Source: Flavobacteriaceae bacterium
Lineage (GTDB): Bacteria > Bacteroidota > Bacteroidia > Flavobacteriales > Flavobacteriaceae
DNA: 42,889 nucleotides
Direction: 5' to 3'
Assembly (NCBI GenBank): GCA_013042315.1
Contig: JABDQM010000074.1
Span: 1 to 42,889, forward strand
The position numbers and the translations under genes were made by a program. The number at the start of each line of letters is the position of its first letter. The stretch's first letter is position 1. Below the pieces are notes generated by a model. The model had not been told where the DNA came from. It was given only the letters and a program-made list of their open reading frames with translations, and searched no databases. Below are positions 1-6,962 of this stretch, in pieces.

Positions 1-127
1 ATTAAGCGGCAAGAGCGTAATTAGATTCGCCATTTAAAAAGTGTGAAATATGAGATTAACGAGCTGTATCCCAGCGCTCGACATGCTTACAATGCCATTG
101 GTCTCGCTGTCAAAACCAGTCGGCCCC
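1..127 (-). ncRNA. ssrA: tmRNA (transfer-messenger RNA), 5' part, cut by left edge
   Basis: Read on the minus strand, the segment begins GGGGCCGACTGGTTTTGACA, the usual tmRNA 5' end (acceptor-stem half followed by the TTTGACAGCGA element). It continues with GCATGTCGAGCGCTGGG-type sequence and reaches an open tag frame GGC GAA TCT AAT TAC GCT CTT GCC GCT TAA, that is GESNYALAA-stop, with the stop at positions 2-4. Tags of the form GE(T/N/S)NYALAA are known from Bacteroidota. tmRNA together with SmpB rescues stalled ribosomes and marks the truncated protein for proteolysis. The 3' half with the T-arm, acceptor partner and CCA lies beyond position 1, so the gene is partial here. The 5' end at 127 is placed by similarity to other tmRNAs. 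No TAnnTTTG motif is seen upstream of it. Confidence 0.93.
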
Positions 128-309
128 TTTAATGAGTTAGCTGCGCTAATGCGCTACCTGATTGAAATAAATCCCGCTATAGCGAGAAATCATTTCCTCA
201 TCTTTTTATCAATGAACGTTTTTATTTAAAAAAGGATTGCGAAGATACCAAAAAGTTTGTGCCCCGCCTTAAATCCGTGTAATTTTGAGCAAAATCTATA
301 CCAAACCCT
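128..309. other. Intergenic region between divergent ssrA and the dehydrogenase gene
   Basis: No gene is supported here. Two short inverted repeats are visible near ssrA: TTAGC-TGC-GCTAA at about 137-149 and CGCTATAGCG at about 174-183. A promoter for the plus-strand gene lies at its right end and is listed separately. Minus-strand ORFs crossing this region are antisense shadows of the dehydrogenase gene. Confidence 0.6.
256..287 (+). promoter_or_regulatory. Bacteroidota-type promoter for the dehydrogenase gene
   Basis: TTTG at 256-259 is followed after 20 nt by TAATTTTG at 280-287, matching the TTG (-33) and TAnnTTTG (-7) consensus with the expected spacing. The predicted transcription start near 294 would give a leader of about 16 nt before the ATG at 310. 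Confidence 0.6.
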
Positions 310-1518
310 ATGACACATTTCGGAATCATCAGAGAGCGCAAGAATCCACCTGATATGCGGGTAGTATTGTCTCCACAAGCCTGCCAAAAGGTCCTGAATT
401 CGTTTCCTGAGGCACAAATAACCGTAGAGCCCTCGGCTGTTCGTGTTTTTAGGGATGAAGAATACGAATCGGCAGGAATTACAGTGGATGAGACCATGGA
501 AGATTGTGAAGTGCTTATTGGCGTAAAAGAGGTTCCAATCGAGGCCCTGATACCTGATAAAAAGTACTTCTTTTTCTCGCACACAATCAAAAAACAGCCC
601 TATAATCGGGATTTACTTCGGGCGATTTTATCGAAGAACATAGAATTGTACGACCATGAAGTAATCACAAATGCCAAGGGAATTCGTTTGGTAGCTTTTG
701 GTCGTTACGCGGGCATCGTAGGTGCATACAATGGTATTCGCACCTATGGGTTGAAATCTAATAAATTTAGCATAGCAAAGGCTGAAGTGCTAAAAGACAA
801 AAAAGACCTGATTCGGGAATTGCGCACAGTCACATTGCCTCCAATCAAAATATTACTGACAGGGAAGGGCAGGGTAGGTAATGGTGCTAAAGAAATCCTG
901 GATGGAATGAATCTCAGGGAAGTAAGTGTTGAGGATTACCTGCAAAAGACCTTTGAAGTTCCCGTCTATTGCCAAATTGATGTTCTCGATTACAACAAAC
1001 GAAAAGATGGACAACATCTGCCGATGCAAGATTTTTTTGACCATCCTGAAGCATATGAATCAAACTTTATGCGTTTTGCAACAGTGAGCGATCTGTATAT
1101 AGCCGGTCATTTCTATGGCGATGGTGCTCCATATCTATATACGAGGGAAGATGTTAAGGACTCTAATTTTAAGATTAAGGTGGTGGCAGATGTGAGCTGC
1201 GATATTGATGGGCCTGTGGCCACGACTTTGCGTGCCTCCACTATTTCTGATCCAGTCTATGGGTATGATCCGCTTACTGAGGAAGAAGTTCCATTCATGA
1301 ATGAAGATGCCATAGCGGTAATGGCAGTAGATAATTTACCGGCAGAATTACCCAGAGATGCGAGCGAAGGATTTGGTGATACCTTTGTGGATCACGTGAT
1401 CCCGGCCTTTTTTAATGATGATAAGGAGGGCATATTAGATCGGGCTAGAATGACCGCTAATGGCAAATTAACAGCCCGATACGCTTATCTGCAGGACTAC
1501 GTAGACGGAAAGGAGTAG
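310..1518 (+). CDS. Saccharopine/lysine dehydrogenase-like NAD(P)-dependent oxidoreductase
   Basis: The 402-residue protein begins with an alanine-dehydrogenase/PNT-type N-terminal domain (GIIRERKNPPDMRVVLSP, residues 5-22). Residues 71-76 (GVKEVP) and 87-95 (FFFSHTIKK) resemble the regions carrying the catalytic lysine and histidine of lysine-forming saccharopine dehydrogenase (yeast Lys1 type), which suggests K73 and H91 as counterparts. A Rossmann dinucleotide-binding turn, GKGRVGNGA, sits at 185-193. Family knowledge: such enzymes interconvert saccharopine with lysine and 2-oxoglutarate, or act on related amino acids. Substrate specificity cannot be read from sequence alone. The protein is cytosolic, with no signal peptide. 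It is transcribed alone from a good TTTG/TAATTTTG promoter and converges on the phosphodiesterase gene with only 4 nt between stops. Alternative: another amino-acid dehydrogenase of the AlaDH/PNT superfamily. Confidence 0.85.
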   Translation: MTHFGIIRERKNPPDMRVVLSPQACQKVLNSFPEAQITVEPSAVRVFRDEEYESAGITVDETMEDCEVLIGVKEVPIEALIPDKKYFFFSHTIKKQPYNRDLLRAILSKNIELYDHEVITNAKGIRLVAFGRYAGIVGAYNGIRTYGLKSNKFSIAKAEVLKDKKDLIRELRTVTLPPIKILLTGKGRVGNGAKEILDGMNLREVSVEDYLQKTFEVPVYCQIDVLDYNKRKDGQHLPMQDFFDHPEAYESNFMRFATVSDLYIAGHFYGDGAPYLYTREDVKDSNFKIKVVADVSCDIDGPVATTLRASTISDPVYGYDPLTEEEVPFMNEDAIAVMAVDNLPAELPRDASEGFGDTFVDHVIPAFFNDDKEGILDRARMTANGKLTARYAYLQDYVDGKE

Positions 1519-1522
1519 TTTG

Positions 1523-2641
1523 TTATTCAACCTCAATGTCCCAATTCACCACCGGATGGGTTTTGGGAGCGGTGTAGGCACCCAGGGCTTTCAATTTTAA
1601 AACGAAAGAAGATACCTTTTCTAAGGTCTTAATTTTTAGGGTAAATACCTCCTTTGCCGGTATTTCAAAAACAGGTGAGCTACTGTAAAAATTATACTCC
1701 ATCTGATTTTCAAAAAACAAGTCGCTACTCGAAATATTTTCCAATTCAACCTCTAGAATATTTGTATTCGGCATATAAGCCACTTTATTTACCTTTAAAC
1801 TAGCCCTGATTAAAGGAGTTACAAATTGTGGTTTCCCAACCATCAAGCTATTGTACACTGCCATGGTGTTACCCATAAAAAGGGCTTCCTTTACACTTTC
1901 CAGGCTTCTGTTTTTAGCAAAAACCAATGTAATGGGCCTGTGGAACCCCTTTTCCAGATATTGCCAATCTATCAAACCATGAATATCGCTGGTACCCATT
2001 ATAGTGAGGTTGTGCTCCAATGCAATTGCAAATGATTCTTCGGCGTAGTCATATTCATTGATAACTTCTATGCCGTGTAATTCACCGTCTTTAATCCGAT
2101 CTAACTGGAAGTCGCTCAAAATGGGATTCCCTGTTGGACTCTGTCTGTACCAGGCCGGGTGATTCCAGAAGACAAAGGCATTCTGTTTTTTAGCTTCGGT
2201 AAAAGGTGCCAAAGAATCTTGAGCCAGTAGTAAATTAGCATCAGAGGTAAAGAGGGCATTACTATGACCAATAGGCGCATTTCGTGTGATCTCCGAGCCC
2301 GGTATAATCAGTAAGTCGTGATCCTCTGCTTCTTCAAGGGCCAATTGATAGGACCGGTTGCGATCGGGATGGGGGATATCTGCCTTATGTGGTTGGTATT
2401 CCAAGTGTTCTGTGAGGGAGATAACATCCAGGTTTTCGCGCAAGGCCTCCATTACTCGGATGGAAGGCCAGACCTCTCCGTCTGAAAAGACCGTGTGTTG
2501 GTGGAGGTCAGTTTTTAAAGTAATAAAGCCCGGGATATCCGGATAGGACAGGGCATGACCGGAAATATGCTGATGTTCCTGACCAAAGGCCAGAAAAATA
2601 GAATTCAGAATAAACAGCTGGACTAACACAAATTTTCTCAA
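1523..2641 (-). CDS. Secreted PHP-domain phosphodiesterase (Sb-PDE-like)
   Basis: The 372-residue product starts with a signal peptide (residues 1-20, ending LAFGQ), so it should be exported to the periplasm or beyond. The PHP metal-binding pattern is clear: DLHQHT (45-50), TEH (77-79), PGSEIT (114-119), GHSNA (125-129), FWNHPAW (158-164) and GTSDIHG (216-222). These His, Asp and Glu residues normally hold two or three metal ions in PHP phosphoesterases. The C-terminal 120 residues look like a beta-rich accessory domain. Bacteroidota proteins of this build are annotated as Sb-PDE family phosphodiesterases; the natural substrate is not evident here. It stands alone on the minus strand with a roughly 200-nt upstream gap and no recognised promoter. 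Confidence 0.85.
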   Translation of the reverse strand: MRKFVLVQLFILNSIFLAFGQEHQHISGHALSYPDIPGFITLKTDLHQHTVFSDGEVWPSIRVMEALRENLDVISLTEHLEYQPHKADIPHPDRNRSYQLALEEAEDHDLLIIPGSEITRNAPIGHSNALFTSDANLLLAQDSLAPFTEAKKQNAFVFWNHPAWYRQSPTGNPILSDFQLDRIKDGELHGIEVINEYDYAEESFAIALEHNLTIMGTSDIHGLIDWQYLEKGFHRPITLVFAKNRSLESVKEALFMGNTMAVYNSLMVGKPQFVTPLIRASLKVNKVAYMPNTNILEVELENISSSDLFFENQMEYNFYSSSPVFEIPAKEVFTLKIKTLEKVSSFVLKLKALGAYTAPKTHPVVNWDIEVE

Positions 2642-2845
2642 AGCTTTTCAATTTAAATCATCGTTTCAATTTAGCAATTTATAATCTAAGCTTGGGGTAA
2701 CTTAAGGTTTTAGTTTCCGACATGCGGTATGCCAACTTAGAAAGGCTGAGTAATGGGAAAAAACACCTGAAGAACTAAAAGTTAAAGTTGAAAGCTTTTT
2801 TAAAATTATACTTATATTGAAAGGCTAATGTAACCAACAGGCCTA

Positions 2846-3112
2846 GTGAAGTTTAATTGGATAATTGCTGACGATATGGATGACGAATTCAGAAAATTCT
2901 GTGTCGAGCTAGAGTATAAACTCAGGCCTCGTATTACTAAGTTTTTGATGTCGCGTTTTGATGAAGAATGTTGTGAAGACTTTTCTTGTTTTCATTTTGA
3001 CCTAGATCTCATTAATATGACTATCCGTATTTCGGAGAAAACCCCGCAGCACTATGTTCAAAGAATGTATTCTGATTTTGAACAGGAAATTAGCCAAAGC
3101 TGTTGTTCCTAA
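2846..3112 (+). CDS. Small cysteine-rich hypothetical protein
   Basis: I do not recognise this 88-residue protein. The reading frame opens after a TAA at 2831; the track uses a GTG start at 2846, but the ATG at 2876 (MDDEFRKF) is an equally possible start and gives 78 residues. It is acidic and carries cysteines in a cluster (ECCEDFSC) and at the C-terminus (SCCS). That pattern could bind a metal or form disulfides, but it is not a motif I can name. There is no signal peptide or membrane segment, so it is probably cytosolic. It ends 15 nt before the DUF1801 gene, so the two may be co-transcribed. Confidence 0.6.
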   Translation: MKFNWIIADDMDDEFRKFCVELEYKLRPRITKFLMSRFDEECCEDFSCFHFDLDLINMTIRISEKTPQHYVQRMYSDFEQEISQSCCS

Positions 3113-3126
3113 CTTTATTTTGAGAT

Positions 3127-3486
3127 TTGGACCCTGCCTCTGCGTACATTCTGGATCAGCCTGAACCCTACAGATCCATCTTATTGCACCTTCAATTTAT
3201 AATAGTCCAAACAATTCCTGAGGTCACCCTAAAATTTAAATTCAAGATCCCTTTCTACTATCTGGAGGGAAGACCTTTTTGTTACCTTAACCAATCCAAG
3301 AACTACGTAGATGTGGGCTTTTGGATGTCAGCGCATCTTTCGGTGCATCTGGAGCATATGACAACAACGGGCCGGAAAATGATGCGATCTCTGCGTTATA
3401 CATCGCTAAGCGACATTGATGAAAGCATTCTCAGGGATGTTCTTGAAAATGCCCGTCATGTAAAAAATCAAAAATTTTACAAATAG
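3127..3486 (+). CDS. DUF1801-type (YdhG-like) small protein, TTG start
   Basis: The 119-residue protein matches the DUF1801 pattern: an N-terminal helix pair (residues 1-30), then TLKFKFKIPFYYLEGRPFCYLN, NYVDVGFW and a C-terminal helix region. The fold is related to the frataxin-like YdhG/iron-chaperone group, but a function is not established for this type. The start is TTG at 3127: an in-frame TGA lies at 3121-3123 and the next Met (residue 68) would remove half the domain, so TTG is the only start preserving it. It follows the cysteine-rich gene by 15 nt and converges on kdsA with 6 nt between the ends. It is probably cytosolic. Confidence 0.8.
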   Translation: MDPASAYILDQPEPYRSILLHLQFIIVQTIPEVTLKFKFKIPFYYLEGRPFCYLNQSKNYVDVGFWMSAHLSVHLEHMTTTGRKMMRSLRYTSLSDIDESILRDVLENARHVKNQKFYK

Positions 3487-3492
3487 GACTTA

Positions 3493-4317
3493 CTATAGAT
3501 TCATTTGATTTATCGTAGCCCTTAAAGTGGTTAACTGTTTCAAGAGCCCTTCTAACTTGTCTAAGGGCAGCATATTGGCCCCATCACTCTTGGCGATGGA
3601 AGGATCAAAATGAGTTTCCATAAACAGGCCGTCTACCCCTGCAGCAATTCCTGCCCTTGCCATAGTACCAATAAGTGCAGGTCTGCCCCCTGTTACACCA
3701 GAAGACTGATTGGGTTGCTGTAGGGAATGAGTCACATCTAAAACAACCGGGGCGTACTGTTTCATCGTGGGAACCCCCCTGAAATCAACGATCATATCCT
3801 GGTAGCCGAACATGGTTCCCCTGTCTGTAATGATCACCTGATCATTTCCCGAATCCGTCACTTTGGCAACAGCGTGTTTCATACTCTCCGGACTCATAAA
3901 TTGACCTTTTTTAAGGTTGACGGTCTTGCCCGTCTCGGCAGCGGCTATGACTAGATCCGTCTGGCGGACTAAAAAAGCAGGAATTTGTAATACATCGACA
4001 TATTCAGCGGCCATCTGTGCATCGGAAATTTCATGGATATCCGTAATGGTTGGTACGTGGAATGTTTCTGAGACTTTCCTCAGGATCTTTAAGGCCTTTT
4101 CATCTCCGATCCCCGTAAATGAATCGACCCTGCTCCTGTTGGCTTTTTTAAAACTACCCTTAAAGACATAAGGGATCTTTAATTTGTCAGTTACCTTCAC
4201 GATGTGTTCTGCAATACGCAGGGCCATTTCTTCCCCTTCTATAGCGCAAGGTCCGGAAAGCAGAAAGAAGTTATTACCATCGGTATATTTGATCTGAGGT
4301 ATAGCACTTAAATTCAT
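3493..4317 (-). CDS. kdsA: 2-dehydro-3-deoxyphosphooctonate aldolase (KDO-8-phosphate synthase)
   Basis: This cytosolic enzyme condenses phosphoenolpyruvate with arabinose-5-phosphate to Kdo-8-phosphate, the committed step of the inner-core sugar of LPS. The 274-residue length is standard. Motifs in order: SGPCAIEGEE (21-30), FKGSFKKANRSR (52-63), TDIHE (92-96), QIPAFLVRQTDL (111-122), NLKKGQFMSPE (134-144), TDRGTMFGY (164-172), LDVTHSLQQPN (193-203) and METHFDPSIAKSDGANMLPL (233-252). Cys24, His197, Glu234 and Asp245 correspond to the metal ligands of the metal-dependent class (Aquifex type); metal-independent enzymes such as that of E. coli have Asn in place of the Cys. It stands alone, with a possible -7 box just upstream. 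Confidence 0.97.
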   Translation of the reverse strand: MNLSAIPQIKYTDGNNFFLLSGPCAIEGEEMALRIAEHIVKVTDKLKIPYVFKGSFKKANRSRVDSFTGIGDEKALKILRKVSETFHVPTITDIHEISDAQMAAEYVDVLQIPAFLVRQTDLVIAAAETGKTVNLKKGQFMSPESMKHAVAKVTDSGNDQVIITDRGTMFGYQDMIVDFRGVPTMKQYAPVVLDVTHSLQQPNQSSGVTGGRPALIGTMARAGIAAGVDGLFMETHFDPSIAKSDGANMLPLDKLEGLLKQLTTLRATINQMNL

Positions 4318-4332
4318 TTCTTAAATTTTACA

Positions 4333-4340
4333 CAAAGATA
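4333..4340 (-). promoter_or_regulatory. Possible -7 promoter element for kdsA
   Basis: On the minus strand the sequence reads TATCTTTG, matching TAnnTTTG, 15 nt upstream of the kdsA ATG. No TTG is seen at the expected -33 distance, and the leader would be very short, so support is partial. Confidence 0.35.
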
Positions 4341-4387
4341 GTATTAAACAGTTTTATCCTTTTTAGTTTTAATTAAGCGAACGGAAT

Positions 4388-4969
4388 ATGAGAATAAAAA
4401 ATAGACTTTTAATACTAGTATTCACTGCCACTTTTTTATCTGTACAATCACAACGAATTTCTGAACGAGGTAGTGGCCCTATTGTATTAGAAAAGCATCA
4501 GTTACGGTTCGATCTTTTAAGTCCGGGAATAAGTTATGAAATAGGTCTGTTCCGGAATCAGACGGTCTCTACGAGCTTAGGGTTGGCCACCGCCACTTAC
4601 GAGGAAGGATATGCCTTCGGCTTGGCGATGAATAACCGGTATCGGTACTACCATAATTTTAAACGACGTGAAGAGCTGGGAAAACGAATTTCCGGTAATT
4701 CCGGCAATTATATTGCTGCTGCCCAGGCCATTTTTTTCTCTCAATTACGCCTGGCAACAGATATTGAACCAGACGACTATAATTTGGGATTCTACGGTGT
4801 GGTATACGGAATTCAACGCACCTATGATAATGGTTTTAATATAAATGTGGAGCTCGGTGGGGGTTATTATCGGGGGGACGGAGCACCGTCCGGATACGGC
4901 CCTTTATTTAGCATCAATTTCGGTTGGGTGGCCACTAAGCGAAAATCGAGAAAACCCTCCTTTGATTAA
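4388..4969 (+). CDS. Small exported beta-rich hypothetical protein
   Basis: I do not recognise a named family in this 193-residue protein. It has an N-terminal signal peptide (about residues 1-21, hydrophobic LLILVFTATFLSVQSQ). The rest alternates short beta-like strands rich in Gly, Tyr and Phe (SYEIGLFRNQTVSTSLGLATATYEEGYAFGLAMNNRYRYYHN; NLGFYGVVYGIQRTYDNGFNINVELGGGYY). It finishes with FSINFGWV plus a basic tail. This suggests a small outer-membrane beta-barrel of about eight strands. It is divergent from kdsA (70 nt apart) and converges on the LytTR regulator gene with 24 nt between them. Confidence 0.75.
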   Translation: MRIKNRLLILVFTATFLSVQSQRISERGSGPIVLEKHQLRFDLLSPGISYEIGLFRNQTVSTSLGLATATYEEGYAFGLAMNNRYRYYHNFKRREELGKRISGNSGNYIAAAQAIFFSQLRLATDIEPDDYNLGFYGVVYGIQRTYDNGFNINVELGGGYYRGDGAPSGYGPLFSINFGWVATKRKSRKPSFD

Positions 4970-4993
4970 CTTCGGTCCTGTCTTTAAGAAAAC

Positions 4994-5716
4994 TTAGAGC
5001 ATCAATTTCTTTATGGTTTCCATATAGCCCCGGCTCACTCTTACCACATCCCCATTGAGCATGGTTACATCGTAACTCTTCCCATATTTGTGTAGCTCTT
5101 TTACCATATTGAGGTTGATAATTGAAGAACGGTGGACTCTCACAAAGGTCTGCGGATTCAATTTTTCTTCTAATTCTGTAATTCCGTAATTACTGACGTA
5201 CTTTGTTTCCTGTGTATGTAGTTTAGAATAGTCGCCATAAGCTTCAACCCTGATTATATCCGTAACAGCAATAGTCACTAATTTTTTTTGGGACTTCACC
5301 AATACACGTTCCGGGTAGTCACCTTTTTCCATGATCAAACTTTCGGCAAGTGATCCCAGCTTAGGTTCACCTGATTTTAAGCGGTCAATAGCCATGCTAA
5401 ACCGTTCTTGGGTATAGGGCTTTAAAAGATAGTCGGCAGCATGCACCTCAAAGGCTTTTATCGCATATTGATCATAAGCGGTGGAGAAAATGATCTGTGG
5501 GATTTCTTCAAGAAAAGGCAATACCTCAAATCCTGTTTTCCCCGGCATTTGAACATCCAAAAAAACAAGATCAGGTTTAAACCGGTTAATCGCGGTAATG
5601 GCATCTACACCATTATTGACTTCGGCAATTAAAACCAGCTCCGGAAAGTTTTCTAAATACTCCCTAATCAGCTTACGTCCCGCTTCTTCATCGTCAGCAA
5701 TGATGACCTTTTTCAT
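4994..5716 (-). CDS. LytTR-family response regulator
   Basis: The 240-residue protein has an N-terminal receiver domain (1-120) with acidic pocket residues D8, D9 and E10, phosphoacceptor D54 in VFLDVQMPGKTG, T79 and K99 (LLKPY). A C-terminal LytTR DNA-binding domain (about 135-240) includes VKSQKKLVTIAVTDIIRVEAYGDY and FVRVHRSSIINL. Family role: phosphorylation by the partner kinase drives binding to direct repeats in promoters. The ATG overlaps the TGA stop of the kinase gene upstream (ATGA), which implies translational coupling. A likely target is the divergent outer-membrane barrel gene at 6963, but that is inferred only from position. Confidence 0.93.
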   Translation of the reverse strand: MKKVIIADDEEAGRKLIREYLENFPELVLIAEVNNGVDAITAINRFKPDLVFLDVQMPGKTGFEVLPFLEEIPQIIFSTAYDQYAIKAFEVHAADYLLKPYTQERFSMAIDRLKSGEPKLGSLAESLIMEKGDYPERVLVKSQKKLVTIAVTDIIRVEAYGDYSKLHTQETKYVSNYGITELEEKLNPQTFVRVHRSSIINLNMVKELHKYGKSYDVTMLNGDVVRVSRGYMETIKKLML

Positions 5717-6777
5717 ATTGAGAATTTAACTTTTAATCCTCGTGGGGAATTGTCTAAGAGTTCTAACTGACTCTCATATAGTTTTTGCAAGCGAAGTTTT
5801 GTGTTGTTTAATCCGACGCCTTTTTCGAAAATAAATCGCTTGTCTTTAATCCCTACTCCGGTATCAGAAATTTCAAACTTAAGTTTTTCTCCTTCTTTAA
5901 AAATCGATATACTTATAATACCTCCTTCTATTAAACTCGATAGTCCGTGTTTTACAGAGTTTTCCACCAAAGGTTGCAATAACATCGGGGGTATGGGCTC
6001 TTCCATAAGATCCTCGGCGACATCTATATTGATCTCAAGACGATCTTCAAATCTTGCTTTCTCTAATTCCAGGTATTTTTTAACAAAGCTCAATTCTTCT
6101 TTCAAGGGTACTAATTCTTGTTGTGAGGCTTGCAATTGATAGCGGAACAAGTCTGAAAGGCGTGCGATCATCTCTCTTGTATTTTCATTTTCCGCAGGAA
6201 GTGAGGCGTTGATTGTATTGAAGATATTGTATAAAAAATGAGGGTTTAATTGGGCCTTAATCGCCGCTAATTCACTTTTTAAAGCTGCTTGCCTCAATTC
6301 GCCTTCTAAAATTAGTTTTCTTTTATTTTCCCTGTAGTGTTCGTAAGCGAACAGGATACCAAATTGGATAAAGAAAAACAGGCCCGGAATATAGAGATCC
6401 CAAATCATTCCTGTTCCCCGTAGTCTACCCCATTCCATGAGGTCACTTATGCTGTAGTGAATGGTTCTGATCAGATAGATTACAAAAGGAAGAAGTACTA
6501 AGAGTACAAGTATTCTTAAGAACAGTTCTTTCTTCTTTAAGATCCTGAAGATTAAAACCCAGAGTACAAAGGAACCCACCATAAACAAAGCGTATTGCAT
6601 CCCCGCCGAACGCCAGTAATCGGCAAGGTCGAAAATACCCAACCACCCCCTGTCCAAAAATGCTCCCTGATTAATGTAAAGGGCTAAATGATACAGAGCT
6701 GAAAAGGCAAAGTAAAAAAGAAAGGCGGCCAGAATTTCTACAGCCTTAATATTCCAGAAAAGATATTTATTCAACAT
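5713..6777 (-). CDS. LytS/YehU-type sensor histidine kinase
   Basis: The 354-residue inner-membrane protein has four predicted transmembrane segments within residues 10-148. A short linker helix precedes the His_kinase domain with QLNPHFLYNIFNTINASL, where His180 is the probable phosphoacceptor. An HATPase region follows with PPMLLQPLVENSVKHG (N box), SDTGVGI (G1) and GVGLNNTKLRL (G2). There is no extracellular sensory domain of any size, so the signal is probably sensed within the membrane segment. It is first in a two-gene operon with the LytTR regulator (4-nt overlap) and is divergent from the beta-barrel gene at 6963. Confidence 0.93.
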   Translation of the reverse strand: MLNKYLFWNIKAVEILAAFLFYFAFSALYHLALYINQGAFLDRGWLGIFDLADYWRSAGMQYALFMVGSFVLWVLIFRILKKKELFLRILVLLVLLPFVIYLIRTIHYSISDLMEWGRLRGTGMIWDLYIPGLFFFIQFGILFAYEHYRENKRKLILEGELRQAALKSELAAIKAQLNPHFLYNIFNTINASLPAENENTREMIARLSDLFRYQLQASQQELVPLKEELSFVKKYLELEKARFEDRLEINIDVAEDLMEEPIPPMLLQPLVENSVKHGLSSLIEGGIISISIFKEGEKLKFEISDTGVGIKDKRFIFEKGVGLNNTKLRLQKLYESQLELLDNSPRGLKVKFSI

Positions 6778-6962
6778 ACTATAATATTGTTAATTCCAAG
6801 GTAAGCAGATCACAGGGTTAAAAAAAATCGATTTCGTTGAACTGTCCTATACAGAGTTAGATGGTCCTTTCCATTAAACTGCCTATAGGGCGGTTCGTCA
6901 GGTTGTACTTTCTACATGGACAGAGATACAGGATATTTGATCATCTTTTAAAATCGCTTATT

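Noticed and set aside
128-200. tRNA-like fragment (GGTAGCGC and paired short stems) beside ssrA
   Set aside because: On neither strand do the acceptor, D, anticodon and T arms line up, and no TTCGANTC T-loop is present, so no tRNA is called.
6861-6962. N-terminal 34 residues of the 6861 ORF
   Set aside because: They precede a normal signal peptide at 6963, and the region looks like promoter sequence.
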